From positions 434,001 through 498,000 of the forward strand of contig LATX02000024.1 in NCBI GenBank assembly GCA_001466705.2: DNA of 64,000 nt, written 5' to 3'. Both the position numbers and the translations under genes were made by a program. Below are positions 47,646 through 60,088 of the stretch, piece after piece (position 1 is the first letter of the stretch; each line of letters starts with the position of its first letter). Source of the DNA: Moniliophthora roreri (taxonomy: Eukaryota > Basidiomycota > Agaricomycetes > Agaricales > Marasmiaceae). A model generated the notes under the pieces. The model searched no databases, was not told the origin of the DNA, and was given only the letters and a program-made list of their open reading frames with translations.

Positions 47646-47659
47646 GTGATATATATCAC
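47646..47659. promoter_or_regulatory. palindrome GTGATATATATCAC upstream of IDO copy 2
   Basis: Identical to the palindrome at 43303, about 30 bp upstream of the ATG at 47616. Confidence 0.4.
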
Positions 47660-49060
47660 CAGAATAAAGGCACTTTACCCTGGGTTTGCGATTATGACTC
47701 GAATATGCAATCAGAGTTGGGAGGGAAAATCTTGGCCAAGCGTTGAGTTTGATAGCATGGGTACGGGATAGGTCTGGGCCAGTGAGACAAGGGGGAAGAT
47801 GTTTTTTTTTGTGAATTTCTGGTAAGAAATTCTGCTGTTTAACCGTATAGAAGGGAGCTGAGGCTAGCGAGAACGGACCCTGAGAAACGACGTTGTGATG
47901 GTAGCGAAGAAAGCACCGAGTTGACGGGCGCCTATTGCCCTTTCTCCGCAACTTGCACGACTGTCGGATACTTCATTGCCCGCCCAAAGAATTCACGCTA
48001 TCCGCCGCGATTAGACTGGGGTATCAAGTTGGAAAAATGGAGTTGGGGTTGACAAGAGGCAGAAGGAGATTAAGAATTATCAAGCGCTATGTGAGTTTAC
48101 TGGTCAACCTTGCAACTCTGACGTTGACATGTTGTTTGAAGATCTTTTCTGTTTTGTAAATATGAATGCTTGCAAGAAACTTTGTTGCACAGCGTATAGC
48201 ATTCCCGGCTGCTCCCTCAAATTTCTGAATATTCAGTATTTTGCATTGCCAGTAGCGATACTCTTTCGGTACCCAAATCAGCACTCCAACGTCGATGGCG
48301 TTGATTCGAGACGCAGCGTGTCATTGGATACAGCTCACAATCTCAGTAGATGACCAACCACATTGTCGTCTGATCTTTCAATGCACGTTAGAGCTCGCGT
48401 GTTCCTGTGCCATACCTTGAAGGAGTGTTACTGAATCGAACCCAACCGTTTAATAGTGATAGCGCCAGCGACCAATCTGTCGCGTCCTAACTCATATTCA
48501 CGTTCACTCAATGATCGCCACGACTCTTTCATCATTACGACCACCACACTTCAAGCTTTGGGATCTGGCAATTGGGGATGGATTAGAATATGGACACTGG
48601 AGAGCAGGAAATCAACCGGGATGTGGAAAGAGATTCAGAATGGCTATGGTGAGTGCTAATCAAGTTTTTTCCGGGAAAAGCACTCAACTCCAAATAATTG
48701 ATTCTTAGATACGAAGCATGCAAGTTTACTCTGTTGCGCTATTAAAGAAACGAGCTGGCCGGTTTAGTTCCTCGTTTTTATTACAAAACTACCTAGTGTT
48801 TGCCGAGTTGAAGGCAACAGCGCACGAAATTGAACGAAATAGTGCGCCTTTTACTTTAACGCTCACTGTCAGTTTTCGTTCACGGATGCAGAAATGCAGT
48901 ACATGTTGATCAACGCCGTCACCTTATTGCCCTAGAAAGCTGTACATCCAATCCGATTCGTTGGACCTCATGTTGATTGACATATAAAATGCTGTAGGTT
49001 CTCGTGTTCCCCACCACCCATTCTTGCCTTTCTCCCACCACCATCTCGCTCAGCGCTGTA
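47660..49060. repeat. array block S, copy at 48 kb
   Basis: Shared with 56640-58063, 63130-64000 and (inverted) 725-1412. It includes the exon-like piece 48511-48650 followed by GTGAGTGCTAATC and an acceptor near 48710. No common open frame was found among the copies. It forms the common promoter-side DNA between IDO (-) and R1 (+). Confidence 0.65.
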
Positions 49061-50853
49061 ATGAGCTTCGTGAACTCGTCACACACCGTCATCACAGGCG
49101 AAAATACCTTGAACCATGTTCAGGGGAACCAAGTCAACGGCACGATCAATGCGGGTACAGTCAATTTCAACACTGGCCGGGCGGTGATGAAGCGTACTGA
49201 GCGCGATGAGGTTCGTGTAACAGCTGCTTCAATGATTAATTCGATGGACGAATCAGGCGGCCTTGTAGTTTCAATATGTGAGACGTGGAGACATGATCAA
49301 GGTGAAGGAGTTACACTCTGAGGAGCTTTCAAAGTGGGATTGGGAATGGCAAAACGGAGAATTAGTCGGTCGATACAAGTCATCAGCTCAGAAAAGAATC
49401 TACACTGTCGAAATAGTTGATCGGCAATCCAAGTTCACTGCTATGATCTACGAAGGCGAAGATGCACAAGATTTATGGGAGAAGGATTTTCGACAGTTCT
49501 CGCGTACCCAGTAGGCTTTCATCTATCACTCGGGAGCTTTATATCTGACAGGTGGCCAGCAATCCGCAACTATTCGGCCATTAACCAGTCGGCAATCCCA
49601 GCACTGATCTTTCATCACGGTACGACACATCTTGAGCTTTCTATTGACGGTATATCCTGATGGTACCCATAGAACTCATCCCCTGTGCGCATTTTTACAC
49701 GGGATCTTTCTGGATGAATGTCTACATTCAATATCTGGCAGTCAGTCTGAATCTCTGCTCCCGCCTCAATTTCTTGAGCTAAAACTGTTTGACTCTTCCA
49801 GCGAAACATGGATTGCGGCTATTCTATGTTATGGATGAACACTACCAGTGGCATGCTTTTCAGTGGGCCTGATGGCCCTAGCACCCAATTTTCTAGTTTT
49901 TATGCAAACGAGTTGATTGTCGTTCCACCCACTATCGGCATGTTGAAGGATGACACTTCCTTTAGGTTCTTTAGCAAATTCGGGCCGAGTGTGGATGATA
50001 ATGTATTAGTATGTGCAGTGTATAGTTACAAGGACATCTTTCTTGCCGATCTGTTTCCGCGAATGGCAGAAGACCACCGATCCAAGGATGCCGATCGTTA
50101 TGACTGGATGCATCGCTGCCTCCGCGGTCTTTGGTTCAAGCGGAGCATGTTGATCTTCGAGCTAGCTATAATTGGTCGAGGTTCCACAAGGAGTGGTTAT
50201 TGCAGTCCTCACGGGTTTTCGATGCTCTGGATGTTACAGAGGGGAAGGAAAACTTTTGTACGTCCCCCCGCTGTTTAATATATTACGCAGACTGATATTT
50301 TCTTTCTCCCACCAGTTATTGTTGAACCACCCCACCTGACTTTAAAATCTACTCAATGCCCCCGAACCTTCCCCACCCTCCATAATGCTGAACACCCCAT
50401 TGAAGAAACAATGCCCACACCCATTTACCTCTTCGTTCATTCCCTCCCCACAACACTATCCGAAATCGTATCCTGGTTGGAAAGACCTTGTTATTTCTGG
50501 TCTTTTGACAAGACCGGTCAATCTCGGCTGTCAGAGGAGGAATGTGAGCGGTGGGGCCTTCCAGTACTCGTGCCCGACACAGGATTTCTCGATCGAGTTG
50601 TGCTGTGCTCATGGCCAACCCACATCTACACTACCCTACAAGACTGGCAGAAGGCTACGGGCTTTGACCCCACTACCTCCGATTGGGCACGAAGTAGGGG
50701 TTATCCAGAGTGGGAGATTGTTGGTACCGAGGATCGTTTTGTGCTCGTCGAAGGTGTGTCATCCTCACAGTATATCTTTCTCTTCCTCAGACTAAATATG
50801 CCATTTTAGAGGCGCTGACTGAAGACTTGGAGTGGGAGTTTCTGGACGTATGA
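49061..50853 (+). pseudogene. R1 family, copy c (pseudogene)
   Basis: Starts MSFVNSSHTVITGENTL with exon 1 and 2 intact. One extra base near 49577-49579 shifts exon 3 (FGINQ becomes FGH then stop). The long exon is missing 241 nt relative to copy d: the sequence jumps at 50134 from LRGLW directly to the region encoding AEHVDLGASYNWSRF. The junction leaves the frame shifted. The 3' exons (50315-50760 and the last 44 nt) are still well preserved, ending DLEWEFLDV. Thus a recently inactivated copy. Confidence 0.8.
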
Positions 50854-52775
50854 TGGTCAATTAATGAGGCGAGGTTGATTGTACCATTCTCAACTATTAT
50901 ATGTATGCTCGCTGCAAGGTGCAATCCTCAGCTTTGCGACCTACAACCTCCATACTTATCAATTGCAGCTCAGTGGCCATTTGGAAGGAAAGCGGAAGAT
51001 GGTTAGTCGAGTTGTGAGAGCGAACACTCGAAAATATCTGTGTGAGCAAGGGAGATTGCAAAGAATATGATCAGCATACATACCTATGGCTGATGTCCCT
51101 GTGTTTTCGCGCTCTTCCAAGTCCACCCCTCGACAGGGCATTGAATATGCTTCAAAGTCAGCTTCGTATTGACGGTTTCCGTGTCTTGAGAATTCAAGGG
51201 CCAGTTTACGGAAAGCATGATAAGTCAAAGATAGGAAATACACGAAAAGCGCTACTTGTGTGCCTTCGATACCAGACCGTCTGCATTGCATTCTGCGAGA
51301 TGTGCCGAGTAAAGCCTTGTAAGACATGCGTTGAACTTCTGTCGGAGGAGACACGCGTCAAATTCAGTGTGCAGTAATATTCTTCAATTTGGCTTGCGAC
51401 GAATACGTACATGGGTACAGGTGAACATGCAACAAAATACCGCTACTTCAAGACGATGCAATGACCAGCTCCACTCGGATACGCTATCCCAACCCAGACA
51501 GACCGATTCAACGGAACTCGGTATTAGCGGCGCAACGCCCTTTGCAAAGATATCGAAGTCAAAGAGTCCAAGAAAGAGGACCCATGAATGTGTACATTTG
51601 GCAATTACTGGATACGTTTCCAGTTGTGGGCCCGAGTTGTGTTCGTATGGCTGAAAGGTATGATGCAAAGTTTCAGCTCTCGATTCCAAGAAAACAGGTA
51701 TGTCGATATGCACTCAAGGGATGACGTGAGTGCGGGAGATACATGAAAGGATTGGTATAGACGTACCCAGGCGAACGCTGCAGCACTAGGATATCTTTAG
51801 ACGGAACTTGGCGCAGAGTATCAAGGGAAGGCAACGAGAGATCTTAAGCCGGGAAGTCGAGCTTTTTGTCTCCCTAAGGTCTTCTTGATGTAAAGCCAAG
51901 CCATGAGTAGGATGTAGCTCGCGATGGTGTGGTTTTGACGACTCGCCCTTCTTCGAGGTCTGTTCTCCAGCGTATGGGATCGGTGGCCAAGAGGTAGCAA
52001 AGTTTGATGCAGCTGAGAGCGAACGATACCTGTGGCGCTGGGCATCTGAAAGCAAATGTTGAGGATGAGATGGAAAGAACATGAAAAGGTTTCTTACCTG
52101 AGGCACGTCGTTACATCCTGTGCAGGGCTAATTTTTTCCTGCCGACGTTCTATCCTGAGTGATACTGCCCTTTATCGCCGCTCTTCTTATTTGCAGTGCT
52201 CGGTTTAATTCCCTTGTGTTGGTGTATGTTGGTTGTGAGTGATAGTGATATATGATGTGCAGTCCTGAAGTTGCGTGAGGAAGAAAATCTGCCGAAGTAC
52301 AAAGCAGTAGCACATACCCCATTTCTTCCTGTTTTTCCTGTACTCCTAGAGCTATGCCTTTTTTCTTTATGCGACTTTGAGGGAGACGGATTGATATCTG
52401 AGTTGTTGGGGTGGGGAATAATGGTTTTGGGGTAAGGCAACGGGGACATGAGAGCAGCGAAGCTAGTTGCATGTTAAAATGAAAAGTATCAATGGCTCAC
52501 CTAAGACAAAATCGGAAATAGAGGTCTGGTTCAACGTGTTTCATCTCTGACGCGCGCGAAGCGTTGCATAACCCGTGGGTTGAAACTGCACATGTGCTTG
52601 GTTTTGTACGAGCTACAAGAACATGGTCGCACATCCTGTCCGTTACCAATTATACAAAAGAATATATGAGATTCGCACTATTCCTAACATTATTCAAAAA
52701 CACAATCAGTCCTAGCTGCACCTTGGGAGTCATTCGCGTTCGACTAAACATGCTACTGTATCCTTTTTCTCATAA
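50854..52775. repeat. array block 3' of R1, copy 1
   Basis: Matches 60089-61990. On the minus strand there are conserved pieces with splice-like signals (an MSPxP... piece near 52449 ending in GTATGT, and a piece after TTTCAG near 52046), and two other parts (51354-50959) that change frame between copies. I cannot assemble a product; a decayed gene is possible. Confidence 0.5.
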
Positions 52776-53110
52776 TTGAAGCAGGTCTCGGAAACGACAT
52801 TGAAACACCTTTCTTGCTGGATCCATTTCCCATTCATCAGAAATCCTGGCTTACCTCACTACCAACTCATCGTTGCACTCGTGCGAAATGCGTCGGCATT
52901 GAAACCCATCCACATTCCTTATACTGTCGAACCTGAGGATGATACGCGCACAGTGCAGACTTGGACTGGTATTCCCCAGAGTCAGAAACCATACCAGGTA
53001 GCCGGTATTCCTACGCAGTAGACAAGCAGTTAACCCACGAAAAGGCAGTTTTCCATGGGAGGCGACACTGGATAGGTCCCGTGAGATTGCCGAGCGAATG
53101 CCTTGGTACT
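52776..53110 (+). pseudogene. internally deleted relic of the F-box-like gene, copy 2
   Basis: Same structure and same internal junction as 43885-44275, with further small losses: the start codon region now reads ATTCATCAGAAATCC. The block YQLIVALVRNASALKPIHIPYTVE is kept. It descends from one deletion event followed by duplication of the module. Confidence 0.75.
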
Positions 53111-54411
53111 GGAGCCTACTGCTCAGGGAGGTCCTGCACGCTTTGGGCCGAGAAGCGGTTTCCTGGGTTCGCACTAACGATTCGCCGAGTCGAAGCCGCA
53201 TGATTATTGGTTTTGGTCGTATACGAGTTGTACATAGGGATCTAGCGCTGCTCCTGACATGTGGATTTTCTAATGTAGTTGACTTGATATTAGTATTCCC
53301 CCGATTTCTATCTCACTTGTGCTCTGGCAATGGACTATGTTCGGAGAAATCCCTGATCTAACTCGGAACCGCGTTGTCGTGAGTCGCAGCCTTCGTCAAT
53401 ACCACCACTACCTTCTACGCATTCAAGACTCAAATATTATCCACGCAAGTGGACTGGACTACAGGCATGAAATCAACGGGGAAAGATATTGCAATGGTTA
53501 CGGTGTTACGGTGAGTATTAGTCAAGTTCTCGCTGTAAGAAAATTCGATTACGCTAATCTTAGGGTACCTTGTATAAAGGCCAGCCTGAAAATGAAGACA
53601 GCAATCATGGTCCATCGCATTGGACTTCCAACAATGCTTGTGTCTTTCTTGACCACTACACCCACAAAATGTCCAACGTCTCCTCGCCTTTCTGTTCAGA
53701 AATCCTACATGTATCAAGGCAGAATACGAGCTCGGTTCTTCTCACAACTATCATCCTCGCTCCAAACCACCGTTTGGTCAGCCAAGCTACGGAAACTAGC
53801 CCTGAAACAACAGACCAACCAGGTTTCCTCTCGATTTCTTGGTATTAGTGATGGTGCGTTTATTGCTGTCTTCTTCGAGTTTTCAGTCCTTACAGGACAC
53901 AATAGCCAGCGTTTTTGTCCCGTTTCCACCCTCCTCGGAATGAAGATGACAGGAAATACCCCGCGACTGTGATTCGACCACCCCTCTACAAAAATGGGAT
54001 AGGCGGTGGATCTATCGGCGGACCGCTTCCAAAGACAGCTCGCTCCTTCATATACATGCTCGTTCAAGCCCTATTTTTGCTCACATGGGTGGCATTCAAG
54101 GTGAAACCGTGCAAGCATACATGATCTCGAGAGAATAGAGGACACGGGGACGACAACTGGTTACACGAGGTGTGTTCATTTTCCCCCGCTTTTGTCCGAG
54201 TCTTATTTCCCAACTACTTAGTCTCGGCTTTTGCTCTTCTTGAAAATCTAGTCAGGGATACTGGGAACCTTATCGACCGCAACTCACATTATCGCAAATT
54301 GCCCAAAACAAGGCAACGTTTGGGCCGCATTAGGACGCGCTACGGAATGGGATACGTCCTTATTCTGGGAACAAGTCTCGTACTCTGCAGTTGCCCCTCA
54401 AACACCACTCA
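53111..54411. repeat. array block between F-box relic and chitin deacetylase relic, copy 2
   Basis: Second copy of 44276-45606. A 217-codon open frame (53319-53972) reads through the splice-like intron and is not kept in the first copy, so I do not call it a gene. Confidence 0.6.
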
Positions 54412-54760
54412 ATGATGAAGCTTACCGCAGGATCCACTACCCTCACTGCCCGATCTTTGCACGAGGAACGGACTTGACTACCGTGTTCATGACGTGTAAA
54501 ACACCCAACACAGTTGCTTTCGCTTTTGTGAGCATATCTTTGTTCAACATGGTTCTTCAGCTGACTCTGCGTTACAGGATAACGGGCCCTGGATCTACAA
54601 GTATAGCTAATCCCTCGTCGAACCTTTTGCACCCTAGCGACGAGATCGTAGCTTTCCTCGCAAACCAAAGCGTCAAGGCCACCTTTTTTCTTCAGTGCGT
54701 GACCACTTGTTCTATTTGATTTATTTCTCTGTCTGACTGCGAACCATTCTAGATGGCGAA
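54412..54760 (+). pseudogene. chitin deacetylase relic, copy 2 (exons 1-3)
   Basis: Second copy of the relic at 45607. Reads TCKTPNTVAFAF, then DNGPWIYK, then DEIVAFLANQSVKATFFL. Here the second Asp of the DD pair, a metal ligand in the family, has become Asn. The homology ends after exon 3 as in copy 1. Confidence 0.75.
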
Positions 54761-55486
54761 AACTGTTGCTCAGAAGCGAACTCTACAAAGGTTTGCCATA
54801 TCAGAACCGACCCATTGACGTCTTTGAACACCGCTCACCCTCGTTCATCTACGGTTGGGATATGTCATCCATCAACGCCGTTTATCGTACAGGCGTAAGA
54901 TTCTTTGGTATTCAAGACGGCTTTCTCCAAACCAACGGGGCTCTATCCCATTCCACCATCTAACACAACTCAACGTCAAACTCCACTTAATCGCGAAAGG
55001 GATCTCGTTTGACTTTCCTATAGCCAACGATGGACGGCGAAGACGATGACATTGGCATCATGACTATACATAGCGATTACCACTACGACGTGCCTTTTGA
55101 ACGAGCCGACAAGGTCATAGCAAGACTCTCCAAGATGTTTGGGAAGTGATGGTATCTGTCGAGCAGGAATTATTTTGATCCCTTTGCAATTACACAACCC
55201 CCAGTAAGTTGCCTTATTCTTGGACATTTCGTATGTGCCGACTTGCTCGATGTAGTCTCCAAGATGGATGGGGTTTACGCACTGAGCCGACTAGCCACTC
55301 ACGATGCCTGTTGCGACCTTGAGTTCCATATGTATATGTAGTCGTGTTAAAGAATGCAGCGTGTATTACTATTACTGTCATGACGTCCGGCATTTAAGAT
55401 GAATTGTCTCTTTGTTGCTAATCCCAAGGCTAATCCACTATCACAAAACAGTAGGTTACTCACAGGAACCGGCTCTACTAGACCTT
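54761..55486. other. unrecognised sequence between relic and IDO copy 3
   Basis: Partly shared with 46000-46400. About 240 bp near 54815-55070 (an open stretch with FEHRSPSFIYGWDMSS) are absent from the first module. No family recognised. Confidence 0.4.
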
Positions 55487-56592
55487 CGTATATCCCTAAC
55501 GTCCTTCAGAAACACCAAATCCGTCCCTGCCGTCCCCTTCATCTCCTTCTCCCTCGCCTTCTTTGCCCTCTTCGCAGGCCCAACAACAAGCAACGTCACA
55601 ATCACAATATAAACATCCCTAAATTGCTTCAACGCATCTACACCCTTCTCATACGCCTCCCCTGCCGACTCGGAACGCCCCATCCTCCATCCTGCAAATG
55701 TTCCAAAAACTCTCGATGTGAACAAGACACGTACGTTCGCATGCCTCTGAGAAAATCTTTTGACTTGGTGGTCCGATTCGGGGAGGATGAAGTACCAAGA
55801 AACGCGTCGAGCGTTAGTATGAGAGAGTTTTGGGCTGCACTTGATCTCACAAGCGTGCGTGTGCATCTCCTCGCCTTCAAACACCCAAATCCCACCACCG
55901 AGCCAAGGTCGAACGAAGTTGTAGAAGAAGTCCGGGTTACAACTTCTTTTGATTGAGAGGGGCGTTTCGTGGAGTGTGTGGATGTGCGTGGTGAGCGTTT
56001 CAAGTCGGCTCACGGGACTGAAGTCAAGGTTGTCGAAGAAATGATTCTGGGCCTTTGTTGAATAAGAGCAGGCACTTGGGTTCATTATCGGATGCGCCGA
56101 GGTACGAGTTGAGTATCACCTCGTCGACGTATGTTAATACTGGTGGTTGGTCGGTAGCCTTGGAGATCTGGAGGAGGGGAATGCTGAGCAACGGTGGGAT
56201 CCTCACGAGTTCTGAATCTGGTTGTGGTGCGAGCGTGTGTACGTAGAAATGGAGGATCCAGACGAGAACGAGGTGGGCTCGATGGATGTATTTAGGGACC
56301 TGAGGAGCAGCGATAACGGGGAGCCAGAGAGTAAAATAAGCCTTTATTCAGATCAGCTGGAGCTCGGAGAAGATACCAGCTCACCTCGCGTACTCTCGAT
56401 CTCCATCGTTCAGAGCTCTGCTTTTCTTCTTCCGTAATACCCGGCTTATTTCCCAACTGCAGTCCATCATTAATCGCAGCTTCCAATACAGCCTCCCATA
56501 ATTCCCATTCGGAAGGAAGTTGTGTAATAGGCGGGGTTGGTTGGCATAAAGCCATTCCAAACCTCGGTGGATTCGGCGGGTTCGGACGGCAT
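55487..56592 (-). pseudogene. indoleamine 2,3-dioxygenase-like pseudogene, copy 3
   Basis: The ATG at 56592 opens MPSEPAESTEVWNGF, but one extra C in the ACCAACCCC run shifts the frame soon after. Other parts are readable in different frames: QLPSEWELWEAVLEAAIN, RWRSRVREV, IPLLQISKATDQPPVLTYVDEVIL, CNPDFFYNFVRPWLGGG, MRTYVSCSHREFL, GVDALKQFRDVYIVIVTLLVV. The His expected to bind heme is Tyr in the last block (FRDVYIV), so it would be inactive even with the frame kept. It lies about 9.08 kb after copy 2. Confidence 0.78.
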
Positions 56593-56639
56593 TGCTGTTA
56601 CAGTAAAAGAATCAATTAGTCGTGGTATATATCATGAAA

Positions 56640-58063
56640 CTAAAGGCGATTTACTCTGGACTTGCAATTATGACTCACACTCCAACCAGAGCTAGGAAGG
56701 AAACTTGGCCGAACGTTGAGTTTGACAGCATGGGTTGACCTCCTAACAGGTCTGGACCGGTGTGATAAGGAGATCGTTCTTTGTGAATTCCTCGTAGATT
56801 TTCCGTTATGTGACCGTATAGAAGAGAGTTGATGCAAGCGAGAGTGGGCCTGAGAAACGACGTTGTGATGGTAGCGAAGAAAGCACCGAGTTGATGGGCG
56901 CCTATTGCCCTTCCTCCGCAACTTGCACGACGTCGGTGTCGGATACATACTTTATCGCCTGCCCAAAGGATTGGTATCTGGCGCGACTAGATTGAGGTAT
57001 CGAATTGGAAAAATGGAAGCTAGAGTTGTCAGGAAGGAGAAGGAGATTAAGAATTATCTAGCGCTATGTGAGTTTACCGGTTAACCTTGCGACTCTGACG
57101 CTGACATGTTATTTGAAGATTTTTCTTCTCTTTTATACTTATGAACTCTTGCAAGGAACCTTCTCGCACAACAATATAGTACTCTAGATTGCTCCTTGAA
57201 ACTTCTGAATATTCGGTATCGTGCATTGTCAGTGGTGATACTCTCGGTTCCCAAATCAGCACTCCGATGTTGACGACGTTGATTCGAGACGCAGCGTGTC
57301 ATCGGATACAGCTCACTATCTCAGTAGAGGACCAACCATGTTGTTGTTTGATCTTCTAATACACATTAGAGCTTGCGTGTTCCCATACGATATCTTGAAG
57401 GAGTGTTACTGAACTAAACCGGACTATTTAACTGATAGAGCCAACGACCAATTTCTCGAGTCATATGTCGTATTCACATCCACCCGATGATCGTCGCAAC
57501 TCTTTCATCATTACGACCACCACGCTTCAAACCTAAGGATCTGGCAATAGTTATACATGGGACGGATCGGAATATGGGCACTGGAGAGCAGGAAATCAAC
57601 CGGGATCTGGAAAGAGATTAGAAGTGTTACCAGTGAGCGCTAATCAAGTTCTTGCTCCGAACAGCCTCATTCAACTCCAACTAATTGATTCATAGATACG
57701 AAGCAAGCAATTTCACTTTGTTGCGCTCTTGAAGAAATGAGCTGACCCATTTAGGTTCTCAGTTTATATCAAGACTATTCCTGAGGCCTAGTGTTCACCG
57801 GGTTGAGGGTAACGGCGCATGAGTGCGCGAGGTTGAACAAAATAGTACGCCTTTTACTTTAATGCTCACCGTTAATTTTCGTCCACGAATGCAGAAAGGC
57901 AGTACATGTTGATTGACGCTGCCACTTTATCGCCCTAGAAAGCTGTTCATCCAATCCGATTTGTCGAACCTCATGTTGACTGACATACAAAATGATGTGG
58001 GACCCCGTGTTCCCCACGACCCATTCTTGCCTTTCTACCACTATCATCTCGCTCAACGCTGTA
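56640..58063. repeat. array block S, copy at 57 kb
   Basis: Same block as 47660-49060. The exon-like piece at 57540-57632 (GNSYTWDGSEYGHWRAGNQP) is best preserved here, followed by GTGAGCGCTAATC and an acceptor TTCATAG near 57696. The upstream part has an in-frame stop, so no gene is called. Confidence 0.6.
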
Positions 58064-60088
58064 ATGAGCTTCGTGAACTCGTCGCACACAATCATCACAG
58101 GCGAAAATACCTTGAACCATGTTCAGGGGAACCAAGTCAACAGCACGATCAATACGGGTACAGTCAATTTCAACACTAGCCAGGCAGTGGCAAAGCGTAC
58201 TGAGCACGATGAGGTTCGTGTAACACCTGCTTCAATGATTAATTCGGTGGACTAATCAGGCGATCTTGTAGTTTCAATATGTGAGACGTGGAGACATGGT
58301 CAAGGTGAAGGAGCTAGGCTCTACAGAGCTTTCAGAGTGGGATTGGAAATGGCAAAACAGAGACTTAAACGGTCAATGCAAGTTGTCAGCTCAGAAAACA
58401 ATCTACACTGTCGAAATAGTTGATCGGCAATCCAAGTTCACTGCTATGATCTACGAAGGCGAAGATGCACAAGATTTATGGGAGAAGGATTTTCGACAGT
58501 TCTCGCGTACCCAGTAGGCTTTTATCTATCACTCGGGAGCTTTATATCTGACAGGCGGCCAGCGATCCGCAACTATTCGGGATTAACCAGTCGGCAATCC
58601 CAGCACTGATCTTTCATCACGGTACGACACATCTTGAGCTTTCTATTGACGGTATATCCTGACGGTTCCCATAGAACTCATCCCCTGTGCGCATTTTTAC
58701 ACGGGATCTTTCTGGATGCATGTCTACATTCAATATCTGGCAGTCAGTCTAGATCCCTGCTCCTGTCTCAATTTTGTTGAGCTAACACCGTTTGGCTCTT
58801 CCAGACAAACATGCGATGCTGGGATACCATGTTATGGATGAACACCACTAGTGGCGTGCTTCTCTGCGGGCCTGATGGTCCTGCCACCTGGCTTAATTAT
58901 TCAAGCCCAGCCGAGTCGATTGATGTTCCATCCACTATCGACATGTTGAAGGATGACACTTCCTTTAGGTTCTTTAGCAAATTCGGGCGGAGTGTGGATG
59001 ATAGTGTATTGAATTGTGCATTACCTAGCTCGAAGCCTACCTTTCTTGACGATCTGTTTCCGCGAATGGCAGATAAGGATGCCGACCATCCTGACTGGAG
59101 TTCAGCGATGCCATGTTATCTCCGCGGTCTTTGGCGGAATCCACCAGATCACCTCCCGATGGACGTCATAGGTGGACTTCGGTTCGACACCGTCTACTCA
59201 CCGTCACTGGAGGCTGTTGCGAGGCCACGAGAAGCTCGTTCGTTATGGGAATGGTGCAAGACGGATGGAGTATTGATGGTTGAAACAGAGCTGAATGGGT
59301 GGTTGATACCATTGATAGGGGCGGTTTCTGTGTTTGATTTAGGCTCAGGAATCTGCAGATTCAAGTTAGACCCGGTTCAAGCAGAGCATGTTGATCTTGG
59401 AGCTAGCTATAATTGGTCGAGGTTCCACAAGGAGTGGTTATTGCAGTCCTCACGGGTTTTCGACGCTCTTGATGTTACAGAAGAGAAGGAAAACTTTTGT
59501 ACGTCCCTTCACTGTTTAATTTCATTACGCAGACTGATATTTTCTTTCTCCCACAAGTTATTGTTGAACCACCCCACCTGACTTTAAAATCTACTCAGTG
59601 CCCCCGAACCTTCCCCACCCTCCATAATGCTGAAGACCCCATTGAAGAAACAATGCCCACACCCATTTACCTCTTCGTTCATTCCCTCCCCACAACACTA
59701 TCCGAAATCGTATCCTGGTTGGAAAGACCTTGTTATTTCTGGTCTTTTGACAAGACCGGTCAATCTCGGCTGTCAGAGGAGGAATGTGAGCGGTGGGGCC
59801 TTCCAGTACTCGTGCCCGACACAGGAGTTCTCGATCGAGTTGTGCTGCGCTCATGGCCAACTCACATCCATGCCGCCCTCCGAGACTGGCAGAAGGCTCG
59901 GGGATTTGACCCCACCACCTCCGATTGGGCACGAAGTAAGGGTTCGCTAGAGTTGGAGATCATTGGTACCGAGGATCGTTTTGTGCTCGTCGAAGGTATG
60001 TCATCCTCACAGTATATCTTTCTCTTCCTCAGGTGCAATTTTAGAGGCGCTGACTGAAGACTTGGACTGGGAGGTTCTGGACGTATGA
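58064..60088 (+). CDS. R1 family protein, copy d (intact, with exonised intron)
   Basis: Seven exons (58064-58213, 58272-58513, 58563-58621, 58675-58742, 58805-59498, 59558-59995, 60045-60088) give 564 residues with no lesion. The fifth exon fuses exons 5 and 6 of copy b: the 48 nt that replace the 51-nt intron of copy b have lost the GTGAGT donor, are a multiple of three and contain no stop, adding 16 residues (PLIGAVSVFDLGSGIC) to the protein. All other family landmarks are as in copy b; the C-terminus is EDLDWEVLDV. Apart from its first four exons it is identical to copy a. Confidence 0.82.

Noticed and set aside
50959..51354. 131-codon minus-strand frame in the block 3' of R1
   Set aside because: The copy at 60.3-60.6 kb changes frame several times within the same segment.
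53319..53972. 217-codon open frame in the array block
   Set aside because: Reads through a conserved splice-like intron and is not maintained in the copy at 44.5-45.1 kb.
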